A stretch of 64,000 bases of DNA from Lophium mytilinum (Eukaryota; Ascomycota; Dothideomycetes; Mytilinidiales; Mytilinidiaceae), in the NCBI GenBank assembly GCA_010093605.1, contig MU004198.1:68456-132455 (forward strand), written 5' to 3'. Every line of letters starts with the position of its first letter. Position 1 is the stretch's first letter. The translations under genes and the position numbers were made by a program. A model generated the notes under the pieces. That model was not told where the DNA came from. It saw only the letters and a program-made list of their open reading frames with translations, and did not search any database. This document shows, piece by piece, positions 8,697 to 19,291 of the stretch.

Positions 8697-11130
8697 TCAA
8701 AAAGCATCTTCGTCGGTCCATCCAGCCTCGCTGCCTTCCACGCGCACGAGCTGGCCGCCTTCGCCTTCCATCATCGTCTGCGGGACTCCGTTGCCTCGAA
8801 GTTTCTTGCCTAGCCCCCCACGGGGCGAAGCATAGCCACCATCCGGAGTAAATCTCTTTCGCGCTTGTTGTTGTTTCTGGTAGTTGAGGTATTCGTCCTC
8901 GGACTCGTCATCGTGAGAGCATGTCTCCCAGTTTTCCGATCCAGGCGCTGTATTGGCGGTGGATGCCGACGATGTTGCTGAGATCTGTCTGCTGGGGGGC
9001 GCCCGCGGGGGATACCCGTGCTCATGGTACTGCTGCGTGCGGGCTATTTGCGCGGTTGACATGTAAGTGCGGTCATCGTAGACGTCCTCTGGCTGTACAT
9101 GGCGAACGATGCTGCCGCTGCGATCTGAGTTGTATGAATACGGATTCACTGGCGTCTCTGCGGGTACTGGCGGGGGTGGCATGAAGAGGTCCTTCATCTT
9201 TGGTGGCGGAGCACGTGGTGGTCCCATCTTCCGAATCGTCGACTCATCCCTCTCCTGGCGTGGCTGACGTTCCGGCGAGTTATTGCCATGCGGCATGTTC
9301 TTCAAGGGTGCGCGTGCCGGAATCCTAGACGGGCTCTTGTTGCCACCCGTTCCAACCTGAGTGATCGAGTTGGGAAGAGGGTTCCGCGATACACTCATCG
9401 CGAAACTATTCGCAGTCGGTGTCTTCGCCCTGGCGGACTGTTGAGGTCCACGAACCGAATTGCCCCGGCTGGGTGGTGCTGACTTTGCTGATTTGGGTGC
9501 CGTCTGAGGTGCAACTGACGGTGTCTTTGACCTAGGAGGTGCCGGCTTGGATGCAGCTGCGTAGAGCTCCTCGAGGTATCGCTGTCCATGGACCAGGAAT
9601 GGCCGGCCGTACTCGTTCTCCCAGTTCTCAAGAGTCTTCCTCAGCTCAGCCTCCACTTTGGGCAACTCCTTGGCAATCCTCTTTCGCATCTTCTCCTCCC
9701 GAAGAAGTTTTCCGGGGTCACGCTTCTCGCCCTTCTGTCCTCGCGCCATTAGACGGGATGCATCCTGGCTGGAGGTCTGGAGGTCTTCGCGTTCCTTGAC
9801 AAGCTCGCGGTGCCTGTCGATCATTTCCAGCGTAGGTAGACGTTGTTCCCGCAGGGCTTCCAATCGCGCAATTTCGGCCTCGTGTGCGGAAAGAAGAGCA
9901 TCGCTGTAGACATCTAGAACAGGTCAGAAGGGAAGATTTGTAAGTTTGGACTTAACATACCAGAGAAGGCAGGGGTGAAATCGAGCATCTCCTCCTCAGA
10001 GAAGTACAAGCTGTCCCAGAGTTCCTGGAGCTTGTATCTAGCATCTTCCACGAAAAGATGCAGATTCTGTCGCTTCAGCTCGTTCAGCCTAGCCAGCTCG
10101 TCCTCGTATTCGTTAATGGTCCTCATCCCACATCCACGATTCTTCGCCAGGAAGCCTCTACGTTCGTGCTCCGGAGTGCTCAGGCGTTCCCAGAGGTCCT
10201 CGATGGTGGCCCGAAGCTCCTTCAGTCGGCGCTCCCTACCCCGCTTCTCTTCGATGAGCTTATCCTTCCGAGCGCGGAGATTGAGCATGTCGTCTTTGCG
10301 GAGGCCGAGCTGTTCCGGGCAGTCACGCGCATACTTGAGGATCGCGGCATCGGTCTGGGCCTGTGGAGTTCCGAGCTCTGCCCAGAGGTGGATGATTTCG
10401 TCAGACATGACCCTGACTGTCTCGACGCGTCGCGTGTATTCGTCGTAAACACGGGAGAACTCGCGATCCAGTGAGGTGATATAGGGATCGGAGATATCGA
10501 AGGACGGAGATATAGGTGTATTCGGCGAGATGGGTGGGAGTTTGATCTGAACGAACGCCTCCTCGAGGTGGGAGGCGTAGGACTCGAGGGCCTCAACGAG
10601 CTCTGCGGAATATTAGCAAGAAACGTAGGAGATAGACTATGCATACGCACTCTTGACTTGCTCGAAGCGCTCGCGATGGAGCTTGCTCACGGTGTTATAC
10701 TTCTCCTTGAGGTTTTGTAAACAGCGCGTCAACGGATATGTGATCTTGGAGTCCGAGTCGTCCAAATCGTAGGCGCTTTTCGATTTGCGATCGTCGAGGG
10801 AGGACTCCATCTGCTTGATGGTCTTGGACAAGCGGCGGGCTTCTTCGGTCATCTCATGTTTCTCACTAGGCGCAATATGATCAGCTTTGGTGTTTGCATG
10901 GGGGATGGCGGGACCTACTTGGTGACAACGCGCAGCTGATTGTGCAGAGTCTCGGATAGAGCAGAGAAGAGCTGTAGAGACTGTTAGCAAAGTCTTGCAG
11001 CCCGGCGCGGGTATAGTACCTCTGCTTCGCGCTGGTCCCTCTCATGGCTGGGGACGCCGATCTCGTCGAAGAGGCCATGCAGCTGGCCGATGATGGTGGT
11101 AACTTGCTGCGCCAAATAGCTGGTGTCCAT
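8697..11130 (-). CDS. ASE1: Ase1/PRC1/MAP65 microtubule-bundling protein
   Basis: Five exons, 11130-11020, 10971-10919, 10865-10651, 10602-9961 and 9913-8697, join in frame to 745 residues. This family cross-links antiparallel microtubules at the anaphase spindle midzone and in interphase bundles and helps set the division site. Diagnostic segments are HLWAELGTP, TIEDLWERL, ELWDSLYFSEEEMLDF and WENEYGRPFLVHGQRYLEEL, all hallmarks of the MAP65/ASE1 family. A helical dimerisation/spectrin-type region spans about residues 1-480. The rest is Pro/Ser/Arg-rich and disordered, as expected for the CDK-regulated, microtubule-binding tail. Introns are 47-53 nt with GT-AG ends. Start MDTSYLAQQV fits family N-termini. 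Confidence 0.92.
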
Positions 11131-11470
11131 GACTGCGGTGCCTGCCAGCGGCGGTGTCGACTCAATTGTTCATGCACTGTGGATCGGGTTTGAGGTTGAA
11201 GCGAGGAATGCGGTCGACAGTGACGAGGCCGGCGGAAAGGTAGAGATGGTGGGCGACACCAAGCGCGTCTCCAACGATGCCAAAATATTAAACTCCTGAA
11301 GGTGAAACGAAATGTGGAAAGGAAGATGGGTGCGCTGGAGATGGTGGGAGTGACGCTGGCAGGTGGTGGTGGATAGATGGAGGTCGACGATCATTTGTTG
11401 TGCTAATCGAAGTCGTTGCTGTGGAAACCAGGTAGCGCCGTAGGGCTGAAACTGCAACCTCTCGTGACAC

Positions 11471-11588
11471 CCGGATGCCTCACCATTAACCCTGAAGCCG
11501 ACACCAGTCTAGGACGACTTCCGGCGCCTCGTGAATGGTTGAGAATTCCACTGAGGCATAGCGGGCCCGTTTGTGTCTGGCACGGTGG
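11471..11588. repeat. Direct repeat copy 1
   Basis: It starts ccggatgcctcaccatt. The first 73 bases match the second copy at 12121 with seven substitutions and one single-base gap (about 89 percent). The remainder is weaker but ends in the shared tctggcacg[ga]tgg. It was found by eye, and the family is unknown. Confidence 0.75.
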
Positions 11589-12120
11589 AAGTAACGATGG
11601 AGGAGGCATCAGGGGAGCCACGACCGGGAGATGATGGGATATCGAGATGGACAAAGCAAGCCGCAACTCGCAGATGTGGAACCAGAAAGAGAACTCTACG
11701 GCTGCAGCGGCTCCTACCCACACGTTCGGCTCTAGTGTTCTCGTTCTAGGGGGAAGACAAAACGCTTATATGGTGACTAGGGGGCACAGATGGCGGCAAA
11801 ATGAGGCGGCAACGAGACGGCACGGCAATTGGCGAGCAGAGGCAGACGGGCTGGAAGAAGAAGAGGAAGAAGATCGTGAGAATAAGGTTTTCTGCTATAC
11901 AGAGAAAAGGCGCGTGGAAAGTGCCAAGAAATGAGGCCAACGTGCCTGCTTCATCCTCTAAACCCCAGGAAAATCACACTCCAGTGCCCGCTTGCACGCC
12001 TACCTAATGCTGCGTCTCTTACATGCTGTTCCGCCGAAGAAGAATTCCTGGCCGTTCGGGCGCCCAACTGCGGACCTTGCCCAATTTTTTTTGCCCGGAT
12101 TGGAGCGGTGGTGGTGGAGT

Positions 12121-12235
12121 CCGGATGCCTCACCATCAACCCGAAGCCGACACCACTCTAGGACGACATCCGCCGCATCATGAATGGCTGAGCATCTCGT
12201 TGAGGGATGAAGGCACGCTTTGATCTGGCACGATG
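12121..12235. repeat. Direct repeat copy 2
   Basis: Same orientation as copy 1, with 532 bases between them. Shared landmarks are ccggatgcctcaccat, gaagccgacacca, tctaggacgac, gaatgg and tctggcacg. No coding potential, tRNA-like promoter boxes or terminal structure was convincing. Confidence 0.75.
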
Positions 12236-13594
12236 GCTCGGGCTTCTCACAGCCCCTCAGGCGCCGCTCAATTTGCCGCAAACGGTTGGTCAAACCGGTA
12301 GTGAAAGATCTTGTTGTGATTACTATCTAGCCATTCATAGTACAACTACTCGTCATAGGGATCCGTACACAGGTTCGCCACTGCTTGAGGAGCCTTATGG
12401 CGTTTTCATCATTCCAAATAAGACAAAGTACAGCATTTCGGACTACAAAACTCGCGAGGCTACGCCAGCCAGTCCTAAAATGATGTACGCAGTTTGAAAG
12501 TGTATCCGCTATCCCTGGTTTCTAATTTTACGTCAGAGCCCCTCAAACAAAGGTACGGAAGTGTACGGATATTTCTGGCAGGGCACTGTGTTAATAAGAA
12601 GCTTCCGGCTTCCTCTCCGTTCTCTTAATGTTTGGTGTTCTTTCATACTCCTCGGCCAGTTAGAACCTGCCGCCGCTTTCTCCAGTGTATGCAAGGTACA
12701 GTCCAAGCCGCAGCAAATGACATGGATAGGCCGGCAAGACATTGTTTGTTGTGACTCGTTTCCTGTACTCGGCGGAGCTCTTGACATCGCTAATATCACG
12801 TGACAGCTTCAAATTACTCCACCGCTCACAACCTTGAGTGTAAGACGGTGGGTTTTCTTTCTTCCATTCAGACTACACTTATACCTCGTCCTTCTTATTT
12901 CTCGGATGTTCCGAGTCGTAGTGCAGTTCCTTGGACAGCGTGTGCCTAACCTGGAGGCTGTCCACAAGCTCTCATGTCCACAAGGCTCTAAAGTCCGACA
13001 ACCCAGGCACACACTTTCCTCGGTTTTCTCATTATAACTCAGTATGCCATCCGTTTACACTTGCCTTTGAAAGCAGTCGATTTGCCTGCGCACCATTCCC
13101 TGTAATAGTGTGTACATCTGCGAGCACAGTATTTACGACTGCGCGCATTAAAGTCTATGTCTAGACTATTTGGCAGACTTTAGACCCAAAGGCCAACTAT
13201 CGGTGTCATTATTGACATATGGTAGAGCAATAACACGATATTGGTTGGAGGTCCTTCGGATTCTAGCTCCGAACTTGCACGCCTTATCGGAGACATGGCT
13301 ATCGCCATCTCTTACGTACAGCAGCGTCGCGACATAGCAATCGCAATTACCAGCTTTGATCAATTCTGTCGTCTCTCTATTGGCCTGGGACGAATTATGT
13401 CCTCGTATACAAGGGCTGACATCCAGATAAGAGGACAGAATATATGTAAGATGTCTACAATACAAACGGCGGACTTTTAACTCCGGTAGCGAACATCTCG
13501 ATCGCTCCACAAGTTTGCTCCACCCAAGAAACAAACACTTGTCGTTCTCTCAATAGCTTTCTCCTTCATTCTTATTCCTCGTCATTCAACAGTT

Positions 13595-15868
13595 ATGACC
13601 ACAGATCTTTCCGGGCGAAGTTCGCCCACCATCAACATGGCCGGGCCCCGAGCTGCATTGAATGTTCGACCACATCCGCTACAGATTATTACAGAGCAAG
13701 AAATATCCCGCGCTAGGGTCATTGTCGGAAAGCTGGCGCAAAAGGAGGGTGCGTCTGGCGGAAGTGCTACAATAATTCGGTACAAGAGCATCTCGCTCCA
13801 TGAGCCTCCTAAGGCACTACTCTTGCCCTACCTTAATGCCGAAGCAGCTGGAAAACCAACATCAGAAAGGCCGTTTGTTCCGCGATGTCTAGCCGTAATC
13901 TGGAGCCCCGACAACGACCGCACCGTCATCGAGAGTAGCATAAGCTTGGACGCGAACCAAGAGATTGAGCGTTCAGGGATCGCAAAGGGCCAGCACGGCG
14001 CGATTGACAGAGGCGAAAACAAGCTAGCAATGGGCAAGATCCTTAACGATCCGCAAGTTCTGAAAGCTATCAAGGGACTGCATCTCCCAGATGACGCTAT
14101 TGTTCAAACCGACACATGGATGTACGGGACCGACAGAGACTCGGACATCGAGACGCACAAGTTCATGCAATCTCTACTATATGCCCGCGCTCCGCACAAT
14201 CACCCTGATAGCAATCAATACGCATTCCCGCTCCCTTTCTCGCCAGTATTTGACCTCTTCCTCGGAAAAGTGGTCCGCATCGACGACCTAGCCACTGGAG
14301 GCAAAGAAGACGGACTGGCCTATCATACGGCTCCTGAAAGGCCAATGGAGCACTGTGTCGAGAATGAATATCACCACGACTTGCACAAAACGGCACCAAG
14401 GTCAGACCTGAAGCCGTTGAGAGTCCTGCAGCCAGAAGGCCCAAGTTTCAAGGTTTCAGACGGCAATTGCGTAGAGTGGCAGAAATGGCGCTTCAGAGTA
14501 GGCTTCAACTTTCGAGAAGGCATGACTATCCATGATGTGAGATACGCGGGACGTCCGTTATTCTACAGATTGAGCGTCAGTGAGATGACAGTTCCCTACG
14601 GAGGTAGGTCCTGATATCTTCCTTCATCATAACTGCTCCCACATATATCTACCGATCATCTATGCCCCGAAAAAATGTCGTCCATATCTAAATGATCGCG
14701 GAGATCCTCGAGGGTACGATGCTAACGTAGCCCATCTCTAGATCCTCGCAGCCCCTTCCACCGCAAACAAGCCTTCGACATTGGCGACTGTGGGGCGGGA
14801 AGCGTCGCCAACAATCTAGCTCTTGGTTGCGACTGTCTAGGTAGCATATACTACTTCTCGGGCCATCTCAACGACGAATCTGGTACTCCTATCCCCGCAC
14901 CCAACGTCATCTGCATGCACGAACAAGACGCCGGAATTGGCTGGAAGCACACGAATCACCGAACCGGCAACGCAGCAATCACCCGTGCGAGAGTTCTTGT
15001 CCTTCAGAGCATCATCACTGTCGGAAACTACGAATATATCTTTGCATGGCATTTCATGCAAAATGGTAACGTCGAACTCGAGACACGCGCCACCGGAATT
15101 CTTAGCACCCATCTAATCGACGCTGGCAAGACATCCGAATGGGGAAACGTCGTTTCCCCCGGCGTCCTAGCACCAAACCACCAGCACCTCTTCTCTCTCC
15201 GTATCGACCCGATGCTCGACGGCCCCCTGAACACCGTCATCCAAGAAGAAAGCATCCCCGTCCCGCAATCCGAAGAAGAAAACCCACACGGCAATGCATG
15301 GCGTGTCGTGAAGACGCCCTTCGAGACTTCCGGCCACGCAGACGCCAATCCCCTCGCCAACCGCGTCTTCAAGATGGTAAACGAAAACGTCACCAACCCC
15401 ATCTCCGGCAACCCCGTCGGCTACAAACTTATCCCCCAGCCCTGCCAGCTCATCCTCGCCGGCAACAACAGCGTCGTCCGCCGCCGCGCCCGCTTTGCAG
15501 AACACCATCTCTGGGTGACGCCCTACCGCGACCACGAGTTCTGGGCTGGCGGGAAGTGGACGAACCAGAGCTTGGACGAGGTGGATGGGGTGCGCGATTA
15601 TGCGTCGCGAAGAGATGACGTCAGCAATAAGGATGTTGTAGTATGGACGACGTTTGGCATGACGCATAATCCGAGGGTTGAGGATTTTCCGGTCATGCCG
15701 TGTGAGATTAGCACATTGAGGCTGACACCGGCGGATTTCTTTGAAGGTAATCCGGCGTTAGATGTGCCGAGGAGTGTGCAGGAGGTTAATGGGAGTGTAT
15801 TGGTAAGGGATCCGGTTGTGAGTGGGGAGGTGAAGGTTGGGGGACATTGGAGCAGAGGGTTGCTGTGA
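13595..15868 (+). CDS. Copper amine oxidase (primary-amine oxidase)
   Basis: Two exons, 13595-14603 and 14742-15868, join across a 138-nt intron (GTAGGT...TCTAG, with gctaac near its end) to 711 residues, the normal size. It oxidises primary amines to aldehydes with release of ammonia and H2O2, letting the fungus use amines as nitrogen. The catalytic set is present: AFDIGDCGAG with the base Asp near residue 349, TVGNYEYIF with the tyrosine near 433 that self-processes to topaquinone, copper ligands HQH near 483-485, and the third His in MTHNPRVEDFPVMP. There is no signal peptide. The C-terminus GLL is not a clear PTS1, so location (cytosol or peroxisome) is open. Confidence 0.94.
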
Positions 15869-16295
15869 GAATAAGGCGAAGCTGTAGAGAAGGGGATTTA
15901 GAATATGAAAGTTATTAGAAAGTAGAAATTAAGTTATACACCAAATGAGGATGCAAAATCATTCTCTAGGAAACTGTCCCATATTCTTCAGCACGATGTT
16001 CTTAACAGCGTCAACCCGCCTACCATCTCAAATATCGCCCTAAAGCGGTTAAAACCCCCGATATGCAACAACGGTCCTATTATGGAGTCTAGCAGCCACC
16101 ATGCAAGCAACGCGCATGTCCGCTCCCGACGCCCTGGTCGACGTCCCAATCCGTACCCCGCAACGCGACTATCGCGTCCCCCACCTTTCGTTGATTTCGA
16201 ATCTTTTCGAGTTATTCCAGTTTCCTTCTTTCAATCCTCAATTGTTTAAATCGTGATTTTGACAGAATCTATCATTGGGTGAATTGATCTAAGAT
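15869..16295. other. Intergenic, promoter side of the deacetylase gene
   Basis: No ORF. The last 100 bases are pyrimidine-rich (tttcttcaatcctcaattg), a probable promoter or leader. Confidence 0.4.
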
Positions 16296-17431
16296 ATGGG
16301 TAAAAAGCGTGTTCTCGTGGGCTACGGCATTGATGTAGATGCTGTGAGTAATCATATCAACACCACGGTTGGTGGGAAGGCGAATCTGTGTAATGTCTCG
16401 CGAGGTAAGTGCCCGGATCTCGTTTTGCTTTCGGAAGCTACAGGATTGCTGCTCTTCGCATTATGCATGCGAGGATTCAAGCTGATATATACATTAGGTG
16501 TTTTCGGAGCTACACGTGGTGTCGAGCGGCTGCTGGAGCTTTGGAAGCGAAACAACATCAAGACTTCTTGGTATATACCAGGACATACCATCGAGACCTT
16601 TCCGGAGGATATGGCGAAGATCAGAGATGCCGGACATGAGATGTGAGGATCCTTGATATGGATAAATTAGGAGTTCACTAACCTGAGTGGAACAGCGGCC
16701 TCCACGGATACACACATGAGTATGAACTCCACAACCCATCGTTTGAGACACAGAGTAGCTTCCTGACCTTCCCAAAAGATTTCCATCCGACCTCAGCAAA
16801 GAAAGCCTCGAAGCCATCCTCGTCAAAACCATCAAAATCCTCACCGACTTCTGCGGAAAAAAGCCCGAAGGTTTCACCTCCCCCGCCTGGAAAAATAGCC
16901 CCGACCAGATCAGCCTCCTCCAAGAGCTGGGCATAAAATATGGTCCGTCTTCCCTTCCCTTATCTCGCTCACTCCTTATCGTCATCCCTAGACCACTCCT
17001 TCATGCACGACGACTTCCAAGCCTACTACGTCTCCACCGGCCGCGAAGAAGTCATAACCACCGACTACAAAAACCACCCAGACACATGGATGGTCCCCAT
17101 GAAGCACGCCACCACCTCCGACGTCGTCGAGATCCCTGCCTCGTGGTGCTTGGACGACTGGCCGCCGTTCCAGTGGGACGCCGCGCGGCCGAATGCTCAT
17201 GGGTACGTAGACCCGCATAGTGTGGAGCGCATGTGGAAGGAGCAGTTTGAGTGGTGTTATAGGGAGTATGATACGTTTATCTTTCCGATGAGCATCCACC
17301 CGCAGGTATCTGGAAGGCCGCATATTTTGCTGATGCATGAGAGGCTGATTGAGTGGATTAATGGGCATGAGGGGGTGGAGTGGTGTACGTTTGGGGAGAT
17401 GGCGAGAGAGTTTAGGGAGGGGAGGATTTGA
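16296..17431 (+). CDS. NodB-type polysaccharide deacetylase
   Basis: Five exons, 16296-16404, 16498-16642, 16696-16719, 16779-16942 and 16992-17431, give 293 residues in frame. A 24-nt micro-exon carries the metal-site motif. Family members remove acetyl groups from chitin, peptidoglycan or similar substrates. Seen here are GYGIDVDAV with the paired Asp at residues 13 and 15, SWYIPGHT, GLHGYTHE with His88 and His92 as metal ligands, SFMHDDF, and the C-terminal MSIHPQVSGRPHILLMHERL. This layout matches the intracellular fungal/bacterial HpPgdA-like subgroup rather than secreted chitin deacetylases, because no signal peptide is present. The true substrate is unknown. Confidence 0.88.
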
Positions 17432-17615
17432 GAGCGAGACGCCGCTGCGGCGCCCGTTCCTGCCTGTTAGCTTACTTACTCATCACGATACCGTATATCT
17501 ATCTTTCCGTTGTAGCTAGCTTCCTCCCTCACTCATCAAACAGTACACTACTCTATTAGCCGCTGCTACGTGCACCTCACCTCACCGCCAACTTCAACCA
17601 GGCCCAACGAGAACA

Positions 17616-18364
17616 ATGACGCCAATCCGCCGATCGGACGGCCCAGGGGTCAGCAGCCATTCGACCCACAACACCGTGGCTACATCTCTGCCACCCCCTG
17701 TGCATGCTAAGAGAAAAGCCACTCCATCGCCATCTGCGGTGTACTCACAGAAGCGACGGATTTTGGGGCATCCAGCTGAGGTGGAGTCACCGCCGAGAGA
17801 CAACGTTGAAGTCACGGACTCGGATGAGGGATCAAACTCTGGATCAGACGACAATGGCCGCCCCACCGAGATCTTCGGAGCCACGACCCAATCGACAGAG
17901 AGCACATCTGATGGCCCGGCGGTCTGGACATTCCGCCTGGACAACCTCGCGCTTGTAGTTGAGCCTCTACAGCTGGTAGCCGATGTGCTCGACGTGGAGG
18001 CACAACTAGCAATGTTGGAAGGCTACAAGGCGGGATGAAGGCAACCAAAGAGGGGAGCTGGGATTTTCGGCTCGACGGCATGCATTACGCGGTTTTGCAT
18101 GGCACGGCCGTCGACCTGGTCGAACAACGACAAGCACGCGTGTGACTATTGTGTGGGTAAGGGCACGGCTTGCTGGCGAGTGGGAAAAGATAAAGATAGG
18201 GTCACACTAACCGCCTTACCCTTCCGTTGAAGTTTCGGAGCGGTAGTTCGGGCGACAATAGGTTCTAGGTGCAAGGATCTGAGGACGATGAGGATGAGAA
18301 TGAGGTGGAAGAGGAGGGGTCCTCTGGAGACGAGGACAGTTCAGATGAGCAGGAATTGGACTGA
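17616..18364 (+). pseudogene. Frameshifted hypothetical gene with a CX2CX6C motif
   Basis: The first part (17616-18038) is an open 140-codon frame with a disordered basic N-terminus (KRKATPSPS, SQKRR). It ends at a TGA, but an overlapping frame continues with KEGSWDFRLDGMHYAVLHG. The original frame then carries CDYCVGKGTACWRV, and a third stretch encodes an acidic tail (EDDEDENEVEEEG, then DEDSSDEQELD). Coding character therefore switches frame at least twice without clear splice sites. The cysteine block matches that of the 6590-7519 gene. I infer a decayed family member; an unusual intron arrangement or sequencing errors are alternatives. The 140-aa N-terminal ORF could still be expressed. 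Confidence 0.42.
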
Positions 18365-18429
18365 GTGATGCCGGCAAGAATCGGAGATGTGTTGAGTGTA
18401 TTTGAAGGCAGAAATCAAGCAGCAACCGT

Positions 18430-19291
18430 CATATATCTTTACGTAGAACCAGTATATAGGGACTACAAGCCACGTTTGTAGTGACGCCCGGGGGCGCAGA
18501 AAAGCGACAGTTGAGCGAGGGGTACTTAGACGTCCAAGAGTTGATCTGCTTAGCTTTTTTCTTTAGTTCTAATAGGTAACCTTTGGTACCGCGACGAAGA
18601 TTTAAGAATGGTTGGGTCGTCAAAACATCCTTGTCATTCTTCCAAGCTTCCTTCAATCTTCCTCAAATCCCACTCCAGTTCAAGACTACATGACTGAAGC
18701 TATAAGCTAGACGCCGCACTTTCCCCTGCACTAGAGTTACTATTTTATCTCCACGATAAAATTTGAAAGAGCTAAGCAAGAAAATGCTTTGCTTTTCAAG
18801 CTGGGTGTATTAACTCCCTAGCTAGCTCAAATCCCTCCTATGAGCACTACTAACTTACATGGATTCTCCTCAAAAAAGTGAAATTAGCCCTTCTTTTGAT
18901 GTACGGCAGTTATTTTGAGTCATTGCATTTTAGATCTTGATTCAAGGTAGTCTTACTTGTAGCAGGGTAATCTAGAGGGACTAGATCGTGCGTAATGTAA
19001 CTATTAGAGAGCACACTTAGGCTTGCTTAGTGGCCTGGGTAACAATCTATTAAGAATTAGTAATATTAAGAGAACAAAGAATGCATAGCTAACTTACCTG
19101 CGATGATTGCTTTATAAACTGTAAAAGCATGTTTGCGGGAAGATGGAACGACAGATGACATGAGTAGAGGAAATACTGCAGGTTAAAAGTCTAATTCTAA
19201 AAGATAGGCTATGCAGCCGTGGTATCATCATAATTATCGTAAAGGGTTTCTAAAACTCCAGCCGCTGAACTCTAACGCTCTCTATAACGCT
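18430..19291. other. AT-rich intergenic region
   Basis: From about 18680 to 19210 the sequence is clearly AT-richer than its flanks and frames are closed. It follows the 3' side of both neighbours (pseudogene and permease). No RNA or repeat was recognised. Confidence 0.4.

Larger units (their letters stand above)
11131..13594. other. 2.5-kb gene-poor region upstream of ASE1 and the amine oxidase
   Basis: It separates the divergent starts of ASE1 (11130) and the copper amine oxidase (13595). No ORF has domains or sustained codon bias. It contains a diverged direct repeat pair (listed separately) and a TCACGTGA palindrome at 12796-12803. The final 150 bases are pyrimidine-rich (cttgtcgttctctc, tttctccttc), typical of a fungal promoter or leader for the gene at 13595. 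Confidence 0.5.

Noticed and set aside
11471-12235. Reading the direct repeat pair as the two ends of an LTR-type element
   Set aside because: The copies are short, similarity fades after about 73 bases, there are no terminal TG...CA boundaries and the interior shows no element parts. It is kept only as an unclassified repeat.
15139-15667. Antisense and +1-frame ORFs within the amine oxidase gene
   Set aside because: Their open length results from GC-rich third positions of the real gene; they contain no domain.
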